Assembly: GCA_940671915.1 (NCBI GenBank) | Contig: CALNVZ010002100.1 | Span: forward strand, 70,773,583-70,837,582 | Source: Paracentrotus lividus | Taxonomy: Eukaryota; Echinodermata; Echinoidea; Camarodonta; Echinidae | Reading direction: 5' to 3' | Length of the DNA stretch: 64,000 nt | Shown here: piece by piece, positions 14,001-26,000 of the stretch | How the letters are laid out: each line of letters opens with the position of its first letter | How positions within the stretch are numbered: the stretch's first letter is position 1 | Notes under the pieces: model-generated | Seen by the model: the letters and a program-made list of their open reading frames with translations, nothing else | What the model was told of the DNA's origin: nothing | Database searches by the model: none | Position numbers and translations under genes: made by a program

Positions 14001-17000
14001 GCTCCATCTGCTTCAAGTCTGAATGGGTCGTCAATTTACGGTCAATATAACAATGACCCAAGAAACACAGCAAACCATATTAAAGCAATATTGCAACAGA
14101 AACATGTTAAACTGCAAGACAGGGCACCTCACAGTCCAGATTTAATCCCCATTTAGCACATGAGAGGTGATCTGAAGCGACAGCGCCCTCTAGACTGACC
14201 ATCCAACATCCAGCAGCTCCAGGACACGCTCCAGCGAACTTGGAATTAGTATAGGCCGTGAAATGAGGGCTAAATCGGTCGAAAAGTATGCCAAGAAGGT
14301 TGATGGACTGTCCTGGAACCAAAGAAGACCCCCAAAATTTTAAACACTCCTTTAAAACCCATGTTTGAATTGTACAAAAATTTTGGGCCATGAAAATTAC
14401 AAAATGGCGGCCTAGAACTTCCGAGACTGGCGGAACATTTGAGATTAGTGTTTAGTTGATAGTAACATACCTACCATTTGATATAATAGTAAGCAAATTT
14501 CAAACCACGGCGATTTATTCAATTCCACTTTTTCAAAGTGTACAAATAATTTTTTGGGGACACTGTACAACGCAAACGTACTGGCATATGCTACGAAGAT
14601 TGAAATAAAAGAAAGTGTTAATATGTTTCATTTCTCACCCTACGGCCAGCCTTGTGTTGTGTAGATTCATCATTGCCCGAGGATCTCTTTCTTTATTCTC
14701 TCTTGCATCAATGAACTTCCTTGCGAATCCATAGCGAACTTGACGTTGTCACTGGCAACCGGCCCAATCGAAGACTCCACCAACCTCTTCATTCCCCTTA
14801 CCGCGTTTCGTGGACACACGCACAGTCGAGGAGCTCACCACGGCTTGCATGATCGGGTGATTGCATGCACCGCTCCAGCAGATGAGATCGAGTAGGCGAA
14901 CGCAGCTTCTCTACTTGCTTCTGAAAATAGAAAACATGGAGAATTATGAAAATATAATTACAATGACTGTACTCTAACTCCTTATCTATTTATTTTAAGA
15001 ACATTCGTCAAACAGCCTTTGATATATCGTTATTTGTTTTTGCCATTTTTCTCCAAACAAAAAAACTGTTATTTAAGTTTTTAAGTTTTATTTTCCACAC
15101 TCTAAAAACTGAAGTGCTCTTTTTAGCACTTCAGAGGCTGAAATCAGCATTTTTTTAAGAGCTTGTATAGTGACTGAAACTTTCAGCAAAAATGGGCAAA
15201 AATGGTGTGACGTCATTTGGATTTCAAACCTGGTCCCCTGGAAGAGAACCGCTTACACCATGTTAGACCAATTCACATCACACGATGCTAGCAATCATTA
15301 ATTGCTCATGATTGAACTTTCTTCAAAGTTGCCATAATTATCTACTATGCTTTCATATTTCAAGCAAGTTAGGGAGATATCCGTTGGTCTATTGTAACGT
15401 CAGCGGTACTCTTCCATGTCTAGGTTGAAAACCGGTTCGAATCCCATACCGACATTGAATATATTTTCTTGTGATAAATTAGGCACTTGGGTTGGGTAAT
15501 TGCATTACAAGTGCAGTCACTTACGAGCACCCATGGATTAGCACTTCAGTTTATAGAGATATATCATTTATAAATTAATACAGAACCTATTTAGATGAAA
15601 TAATATAACACATAAATATAACAAAGATACATTCAATGTGCTCCACAATGTTGTGAACTGTGAAACTAGGTAATATTGTAAATTATTATTTTTTTAACGC
15701 CTTGCCCATCATTGCCCATGGAGTGCATTATTGCTTGGTGAAGCGCCCCCATCATTGCAATTATGTGGCGAAACAAATTGATAGCCATGTTGTCACAAGT
15801 TGGGGGTATTGTAAAAGGTGGAGGCGTTACATTTTGGAGGGAAATTATCACATTTTTTTCACATAGCATGAAAAGATGTACAGTCATAAGCTGTGCAATA
15901 ATCATATTGTAGATAATTTATTTTCAGGTACATGTCTGTGAAGTTTCAGCTTCGCTATGATCATAGTTTTAATACAAAGATACTTTTATGGAGTAGGTAA
16001 AGGGTGGAGGATCCTACGGTGGGAGTATCTACGGTGGAGGGCACGTGTAAAGCATAGGGAATTCCCATTTTGTTACTTCTTATTGTTTGCATGCGTTATA
16101 TCTTGCCAGCAAATTAGTCTATGGGTGAGGATATATCATTCTCTGGGAATTTATGTGGTTCTAGCATAAATGTGAAGAGATTTTTCAAAATAATCTAATC
16201 AATTAATTAATCATTAAAACAACTTAATGCACACTCCTCTAAGGACAATGCATTGCAGCATCAAAAATTGTAACATTGCATTTTATAACAATAATTGTCA
16301 TCTTTTCGCCATTTCTTTGCCATGCATGTAAAAAACACAATTAAAGTGGAACATCATTACTGCCAATAACTTTGTTGAGTTGTAATTCAAAGTGTAAAAG
16401 ACCAGGGATTTCTGCCCTTTTTGCACTATTTTTTTCTTCTTTTTTTACAACCCCGTACCACGGTTAGAAATAAATATTTTGTATTACAAGTTTATATTTT
16501 TTAGAAGCATGCGTCTTATGACACCAATCCACGATATTCATTTTATTTGTGTGAAAAGATTAAGAAACATTATTCCCGGTAAAATTGTGAAGTTTTTCAA
16601 CCAATTTTTTCCTGTAACCACTTCTGTATATCTTTTATGACACACCTATTACAGGCACAAAAATATTTAATCACCTCCTTTTCAATCTCTGCTTCAATAT
16701 ATATATACTTTTATACAGTGTCTGAACTTACTACTAAGAAACTAGAAGAGCTTGATTGGTGACCAATGTACATTTCCTACAATTTTATTGGACATTGTAA
16801 CGCATTTTTCCACCCAACTCATGACATACCCAGGGAGCAAACCCCATATGTTTGGAAAGTGGTGACAGTCGAGATATAAAAGTAGTCCTATCTAGGAGCG
16901 TGTATGACCCTAACCAACATCGCTAGGGCGGACTACTCTTCAGATCAGCTGCAGGAGGGTCCCTACAGGTGGGGGCATCCAAAATAGCCGCCCCTTATAC

Positions 17001-20000
17001 AAAAATTAGCATTCTGAACAACAATGGTTGAAGCAGAGTTTCAGATACATTGAATTTGGTATCAAATTGAAGATAATAAAATTTCCTACGATTTGGTACT
17101 ATTTTCAATAAGAATCATGTTCAGTAAAGGTAAAATTTTAAGCGTTAAACTTGATTTTTCTCATTTTTTTCAAAAAATAAATTTTTATCTATTTGTTGTT
17201 TTATCTCTTGTAATAATCATGTCAAGGCCTGAAGCGCGAAACTTTTAAGAAATGTGCCCCAGTCTATTGACAAGAGTATGTAAAAAAGAAAAAGTAATAC
17301 CTTTTTCCAATAAAAAGATATAACGCTATAAAGTTACATCAGCAATATACTGAAAAACGACGTTTTTGCTCCATTTATGTGGAAAGCCCATACATACACG
17401 TGTAATACCCTATTACAGTGCGCGCATGTGTATTGCACGGCGTGATCTAACAATTATTACAGGAATATGCAAGTTTCCATAAAGGTTAATAAAGAACCCT
17501 ATGTTAGAATGGATTTCTCGACCAATTTGTTGTGAAGGGGGGTGGTCATGAACACGGGACCAATTTTTGGGGTGGCATATTTTAATATTATAATCTTATT
17601 TTTAATCAAATTAATGAAATTGTGCTTGTGCAATATATCGGTTGTTATTTGGCGAATTGAAAAGGGCTGATTGCAGTCACAGTTACGTTTGTTGGGTTTT
17701 ATTTTGCTAAAGGTTACACTGATAATATAAATAAAGGTCCTGCATATGATTATCCAAACACATGAACAGTAGGCCTAGATCTACATTATATAAAATTGAG
17801 ATGAACAATAATCCTATAACACAATAGACAAACAAAGTTAATGTGAGTAAACAATAAACAAGACGGTACAGATAATTCACATCCAACGAATAATATTTAA
17901 AAAAACATCTGAGTTTAACAGAGTTATAAAGAATTTGTTTGCCTATTTATACAGAAAATCACGTACCCCAGGGGCCCCGGGGTCAGGGATGGGGCTGGGG
18001 GCTGCAGCCCCCACTTTTGTCATTAAACGTGTACAAAAACGTAAAAATGGCCATAGGGCTGCCTAGATGATTTTTAGCATGTTCAGCCCCCCTCCAATTT
18101 CGGCTCAGCCCCTCCATTTTCAAAAACGCTCCCCGGGCCCTGCCCTCTCCTCCAGAAGAATTTCTTACAGGCTGTGATCAAACAGATTTTGGATTATAAA
18201 ATTTATATTATAAGGGCACTTTTTCTGAAATGGTGGGTACTTTCAGCCAGTGGCGTAAAGAGCGGAGTATTAAAATTGGGAATAGACTGGGAACCAGAAC
18301 CAGAAATTTGTCAAGAACATTTTGGGGCTTTAGTCCATTCTAGTGGCGGATCCAGGATTTCATTACAGGGGCCTTTTTTTTTGTGGCCTTCGGCCATCAA
18401 AGAGGTCATCTTGAATCAGCCATAGGGGTAAGGTTAGGGGCTCAATCGGCCCGCCTGTCCATTTTCCATTTTTTTTTCTGGGGGGGGGGGGGGTCGGGCC
18501 CACTGGGCTCCCCATGGATCCGCGACTGCATACCCCCCCCCCCCCCATCCGAGCCCTCTCAGGACGACACTGTTGATTTCAATTGTCGACAACACACTTG
18601 AAATATATTTTTCTCTAGCATAGCAGCAGGCAGAAGTTTGTGTGATTCAAACATGATGCTTGTGACCTCTTAATACGAGGTTGAGGAAAATTTGGGGTTC
18701 GAAAATACATAAAAAAAGTGCTCTTTTTAGATTTTTACAATTTCACAAGGTTTTGTTTAGAAAAAAAAGGAGCACTATTAATTGAAAAAAGGGGGCACTA
18801 TATATTACTATTGAAAGAGGTACATTTGTCATGTTTGCGATGCCTGAAAAAGTGGGGTGCACTGAACAACCTGCCCCTCCCCAGTTTCTTGTAGGCACCC
18901 TACTTCAGCTGGCCTATCGAAACAATCCGACGAATATTGGTTTGGGTCTATACAACCATCCCATATAAGCTATTCACGAAAACCAGCGATTTATCTTACC
19001 ATTGTATACCAAACAGAGTATTTAATATTTCCAAATAATCTCCTTTTCAGGAAATATAAAATACTCTGTTACCAAAAAGATACATTGTAAATGTATGCAA
19101 AATACCCTTTTGGTCATAAAGCTTGGATTTTATTATTATTGCTATCACTGTTATTATTATTATTATTATTATTAAGCTTCAGCCACATCATTTTGCTCTG
19201 GTTTGAAGTCTTATTTTTTACCCCAAAATCTGTTTGATCACAGCCTGTAAGAGAAACTTCTATTAAAAATTGCACATCCAATCAGGTACGCATATTGAGG
19301 GAGGGGGCAGGGCCGGGAGCGTTTTTGAAAGTGGAGGGGCTTAGCAGAAATGGGGGCTGAACAGGCTAAAAATCACAAATCTAATGGCCATTTTCGCCGT
19401 TTTCAGCATCCATGGTGGGGGGGGGGGGGGAGTACAGCCCCAGGCCCCACCTCTGGCTCCGCGGCCCTTTGCCGCCCAAAAATTGGTCCCGTGTTCATGA
19501 CCCCCCCCCCCATTCCATTCCCCTTCACAAAAGATTGGTCGAGAATTCCATTCTTTATTAACCTTTATGGAAACTTGCATATTCATGTAATTGTTAAATC
19601 ATGCCGTGCAATACACATGCACGCACTGTAATAGGGTATTACACGTGTATGTATGGGTTTACCACATAAATGGGGCAAAAACGTCGTTTTTCCGTATATT
19701 GCGGAGGTAACTTTATAGCGTTATATCTTTTTATTGGAAAAAGGTATTACTTTTTCTTTTTTACATACTCTTAACCATAGATTGGGGCACATTTCTGAAA
19801 AGTTTCGCGCTTTAGGTCTTGGCATGATTATTACACGAGGTAAAACAACAAAAAGATAAAATTCTATTTTTTGAAAAAAATTAGAAAAATCAAGTTTAAC
19901 GCTTAAAATTTTACCTTAACTGAATATGATTCTTTTTGAAAATAGTACTAAATCGTAGGAAATTTTATTATCTTTCTTTTGGTACCAAATTTAATGTATT

Positions 20001-23000
20001 TGAAACTCTGCTTCAAACATTTTTGTTCAGAATGCTAATTTTTGTAAAAGGGGCGGCTATTTTGGACGCCCCCACCTGTAGGGACCCTCCTGCAGCTGAT
20101 CTGAAGAGTAGTCCGCCCTAGCGATGTTGGTTAGGGTCCAAACAACCATCCTAGATAGGACTACTTTTTATATCTCGACATGTCAGGTCCACCCTACTTG
20201 CTCCCGGTTTGTAACCCATTGGTCTACAACCTATTGGTCTACTACTAGTTGGTCTACTTCCATTTGGTATACAGCCATTTGGTCCATTGACCAATAGGTC
20301 CACTAACCATTTGGTCCATTGACCAATAGGTCTACTAGGCGATTGGTCCACATCCAGATTGGTCTAACTCATTGGTCCATTTGGTCCATGCACAATGTCC
20401 ACTACCATATTGGTCCATTTGACTCAAGGCGGCGATTCGGTCCAGCATCCAATTGGTCTACTAGCCTTGGTCGCACATCCAACTTGTCTACTAGGCGATT
20501 GGTCACATCCAATTGGTCAACTACTAGGCATGGTTGCCACATACCATTGGTGCTTACAAGGCGTTTGGTCCAACATCCAATTGGTCTGACAGGATTTGGT
20601 CCACATCCAATTGGGTCTACATAGGCATTCTTGGTACCACATCCATTGGTCTACTAGGCGATTGGGTCCACATCCAATTGGTCTACTAGGCGATTGGCAC
20701 ATCTTGGGTCACTAGCTCACATCCAATTGGTCAAGGCATTGCCCTCAATTCCTACTGGCGATTGGTGCACATCCAATTGGTCTACTGGCGATGGGGTCTC
20801 ATTGGTTTACTGGGTTGTCCACATCAATTGGTCTACTAGGCGTTTGGTCCAATCCAATTGGTTACTATGCGTTGGTCCACATGCCAATTTGTCCTACTAT
20901 GCGTTTGGTCATTTGGTCAGGCTTCCACATCAATTGGATGAATGTACTACGCAATTGTCTTCTAATTCAGAATTGACTAGTAATTGCCGATCGAGCGACC
21001 TTACCCTATATCACCCTATGTGCGTCTCATATATGGTGGGAAGTTCCCCCGCGCGGGGGGGGGTGGGGGTGAGGTTTGAAATTTCGGCCACCTCTAGCGT
21101 CATGGTATTCAGCTTTAAATTTCATATTAGCATCCTTTTTCATGTTTTTCTCAATTTGGAAAATTAATTTTGAGCGTCACGCTGGACGAGCGATGTGTGT
21201 GGGGGGGGGGGGGGGGTAAGTTTTCAAAAATTTTCCAAGCCTGTCGCCAAACCAGAGCTCATAAATCGCCGTATACCCGGGGTACAGGGCGGACTCGCGC
21301 ATTCTCCAATAGGGGGGGGGGCGGCTGAAAAATCATATCACAATCAATTTCTTCGATGAAAAGCTTGGAGACCTAGTCGGGGGGGGGGGGGTGTAAAGTC
21401 TATAGACATTAAATGTTGAAAACCTGTTTATTTTCAATATTTCATGCAACAGAAGCTAAGTGAAATGTGAGCGTTAAGCGCGAGCCGAAACTTTTGGATA
21501 TTTAACCTGAAACAGTGCATTTTATTATATAAAGTATAATATATTTTTTTTTTGGGGAGGGGCGTCTACTGCTTATTAAAGACAGGACGCCCTACTGATC
21601 TAAGTAAACAATGAGCGAACGCGAAGGCGCGCGAAAAACTACGACCGTACTTTATTCTTCCTTTTATTTTTAGTACTTGTTTTTACTTTTCATCTTCTTT
21701 CTCTCTCTCTCTCTCTCTTTCCTTTTCTCCTTCCCCTTTTCCTTTCCCTTTCTCTTCTTTTTTCTTCGCTTTCCCCCCTTTTTGCGCCGCCAATAGGGGT
21801 GGGGGGCGCGGCCCCCTTGTCCCCCCTAGATCCGCTAGTTGGGTAGGTATAAGATGGTCAATCGGCTGAAATCATGTATATTTTTCCAAATATTTTAGTT
21901 TTTTTTTTGTTGTTGTTGCTCAATTTGGCGTCCCTCTAAGGTCATGAACTAGCAGCCTTGTATACCACCACCTGAAGTCCTCAGCTACTTGATTCTGCCT
22001 GACTCCTTACCCATAATGCAACATCCTGAATAGTGTAGTCTTTTAATTCAGGCCCATTTGAATGAAAACACACCTTTTCACTACTCAATGAATTCAAACC
22101 ATGATATAATTATGTTGCCAAGTATCAAAACACCTACTTTTCCCCTCAAAACATTGTAGATTCTAAATACAAATAAAATTTTAGGTTAATTTTTACACCG
22201 TTTTGTTAAGAGTTTTCTCCAAAGGTATACTTTAAGACTAGCTATTTATAACACACAGTCAATGAGAGTGTTCGCTCTCAGCTCGCTTTAAAATGCACCG
22301 TTTTCAGGTTAATCGATAAAAAAAACGCCCGCCTTCTTTTACTGTACTATGACACTTTGAAGCATACAAAATTATATTATTAGAGGTAAAAACTGTAAAT
22401 AAACAAACATGCACGTATTCTTGGGGGGGGGGGGGCTTGGTGCTGCCCAAATTAACATTAACTTAGGGGCACCAAATTGGTGCCAAAGTCGAGCAAAACC
22501 TAAAAGAATAAAGATATTTTTATACCGCCGATTGACCCCGGCTGATGTATGACGGCCGAAGTTCCGAAAAAAATTGCCACAATCCCTCACGAGCCCCACT
22601 TTAAAATTTACTGTCGATAAAAATATTTTGTCTCCATCCCCCTATTGAAGAATTGATACAACACAATGGTTAGCGGATCAGTTATTGGTGTAAGACCAAT
22701 TGGTGAGTTCAGTTCAGTTCAGTTCAGTTTATTTACAATTCCAATCAAACAATAATAAAAACAACAATTTTATGTCATTTCAATACTATACATATTTGAT
22801 AAATCATTAAACGAATGACATCAGTAGCATAAGAAAAAAGAAATATGAGGAGCCTAAGTTAAAAGCTCTAGCTTGTTACATTATAGGCTCCTTTGTGAAA
22901 ATGATGATAAGAATACATAAAGAAATAAATAAAATACAAAAGAGTATAAATAGGAGTACTGAAGAATGTGCATAATTCTCTCTTTTTTCTTTTCTTTTTT

Positions 23001-26000
23001 TTTTCATTGACCTACCTATCTGTACGCAATGGTAATAGTGAGTTTACCGGATGATGTCAACATTATTTTATTTTTATTTATTTATTTTTTTTTTATGTGT
23101 AATGACGACACCATCCCGGCACTTACATTATAATCATACATTAATAATATTATACGCAATGGAAAAAGTGAGGAGTACCGAGATGATGTCGTAATTTGTT
23201 GTAGAAATGACGACAGCATCTCGGCACTGCATATTACATATCTTTCTTTTTTTCTTTTTTTTTTTTTTTACATTTAACTACCTATCTGACGCAATGGTAA
23301 TAGTGGAGACGTACCGGGATGATGTCATCATTATTTGATGTGTATGACGACATCATCTCGGCACTACATTATAAATCAACATTAATAATGATATACGCAA
23401 TATGAAAAAAATGCAGGGGCGGTACCGAGATGATGTCGTAATTTGTGTTAGAATGACGACAGCATCTCGGCACTGCATTATAAACATACATTAATATTGA
23501 GATGACCATACATGTTTATGGGACTATAAAACAATTGCTCCATGTGTCATTTCCGCCTGGTTTTGTAAACCCTTTAATGAGTGGACCAATGGATGTAGAC
23601 CAATTTGGCTGAGTGGACCAATTGGATGTAGACCAACCGGTGAGTGGACCAATTGGATGTAGACCAACCGGTGAGTGGACCAATTGGATGTAGACCAACT
23701 GCGTGAGTGGACCAATGGATTAGACCAATTGTTGAGTGGACCATGGATAGACCAACTGGTGATGGACCAATTGATGATAGACCAACTGGTGAGTGGACCA
23801 ATTGGATGTAGACCAAACTGGCGAGTGGACCAATTGGATGTAGACCAACTGGTGAGTGGACCAGTTGGATGTAGACCAACTGGTGAGTGGACCAATTGGA
23901 TGTAGACCAACTGGTGAGTGGACCAATTCGATGTAGACCAACCGGTGAGTAGACCAATTGGATTAGACCAACTGGTGAGGGACCAATTGGATGTAGACCA
24001 ACTGGTGAGTGGACCAATTGGATGTAGACCAACTGGCGAGTGGCACCAATTGGATGTAGACCAACTGGTAGTGGACCAGTTGGATGTAGACCAACCGGTG
24101 AGTGCGACCAATTGGATGTAGACCAACTGGTTGGTGGACCAATTCGATGTAGACCAACCGGCTGAGTAAGACCAATTGGATGTAGACCAACTGGTTGAGT
24201 GGACCAATTGGATGTAACCAACTGGTGAGTGGACCAATGGATGTAAGACCAACTGGTGATGCAATGATGTAGACCAACTATGGTGGAATGTAGACCAATT
24301 GGTGAGTGGACCAATTGGATGTAGACCAATGTGAGTGACCAATTGGATGTAGACCAATGGTTAGTGGACCAATCGTGTAGACTAAATGGTTAGTGGACCA
24401 ATAGGTTAGACTGAATGGAGGTAGACCATTGGCTAGTGGACCAATAGGTTGTAGACCAATAGGTGTTTTACCCTTGCTCCCTGGGTAACATGTGGCCATA
24501 TGCGTTATTGTTGGACCAATACGAGTATACCTTACGCCGGGAAGTGTACTCAGCCCATGCGCTATTTTGAGGATTGTATAGAAAATTCAAAGTAGTTTTA
24601 AAATTGAAAATAAATGATTATTTTGTTTTATGTTCGTGTCTGTCAATGGTCATCCTTCACTGTCTATGCTGAGCCGTCAACAATAATTTAATTTAAATTT
24701 ATTTTCATTGATCCTTTGATTTTCAAATTAACATGGCATAGACATGATAAATGACGTGGACTTCATAATTTTTAACATCAAATACATGAATCGGAGAAGA
24801 CGGAGTGCAAAAATGGCGCCAAAGATATTACTACATTAGTTGGAATTTAGGAATTATTAGGTTTATTACACTTGTACACTGAGGGACATACAAAATAATG
24901 CAAAGAGCTTCATTATTCTAATCCGATCCCATTTAGATACTTAGCATCTTTTGTATTAATTGCGTGATTATTTCATCGTAGACGCACGATTATTATGAAA
25001 ATATAAAACATGGCATCGAAAATAGTTGCACACACACAAACAAAAACCCGTAATTTTCAGACTTCTCCCCCCCCCCCCATTTTTCTTTTCAATACCATCA
25101 CAGGGGCCGCTTTTTAAATTGGAGTGCTGAGCCGATTGGTTTGTTTGTTTGTTGTTTGTTTTTTTGTTTTTTTTGTGGGGGCTGAACAGGCTAAAATCAA
25201 AGTTTGTGGCCATTTTTGTACAAGTTTGCTGATGAAAGCGGGGGGGGGGGGGAGGGGCTGAAGCTCCCAGCACTCCTCCGCGCTCGCGCGCCCTGCAACA
25301 TAATTATTGCCGATAATGTAAAGAGGTTATGGTATTACGATTAAAGAATTTTGTTATTAGCTCTCTGTTTGATTTATAACATAAGCCATCTGAATGGGTA
25401 TTCTTTAGTTGGTTGATTATAAATAACAAGTCTACTTTTTCATGTGATGAACTGTATCTTCTTTATTCGGTTCGGTCGGGCAAATTACTTTCGTCAAAAG
25501 ATCTTAAGTCGGATAACCACTTAAGAGAACATTTCCCGCTCCTAATCCACACTCCATTTTCAGATTAGCACGTATTCCCTAAATCTGACAAGAAGATAAT
25601 TCAACGCTTTGTCCAAATCCATTTGATATGTGAGGAACATGAAGAAAAGCATCCATCCACCTCATGGGCTTCGGAAAATATTGGGGGGGGGGGGGCTCAG
25701 ATATCGTCGAGCCCCCCCCAATATTTTGATCCGTACAGATACGGCGATCGCCCTTATAATATAATCTTATTTGACTCAGATAATATTGACCCAAAATTTA
25801 TATCATCATTGTTTTGTTTTTATTTGTGGAGGGACTCGGACATCATTAAGCCCCTCCCCTAATCTTACTGAGGAGCATATGGCTCCCCACCAATCTTTTT
25901 ATATTTCTGGTATCTATTGACAAATTTTTAGCTCGCGCTGCGCGCTCGCATATAATTAATTTTTTTTTTAAGGAACATAGGAACTACTTTCTAGATTGGA

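Larger units (their letters stand above)
12571..16010. repeat. Duplicated 3.45-kb segment, copy 2 (indel-rich)
   Basis: This is collinear with 9064-12537, differing by very many one-base insertions and deletions spread over satellite, transposon, exon and intron alike. Uniform indels rather than substitutions are typical of raw long-read sequence, so an assembly artefact at the adjoining gap is the leading explanation. Confidence 0.88.

Noticed and set aside
23524-24357. 277-residue minus-strand frame and its neighbours over the 31-bp satellite
   Set aside because: The same periodic artefact in three frames, with no splice or start context; the degraded sister array at 20.2 kb shows no coding conservation.
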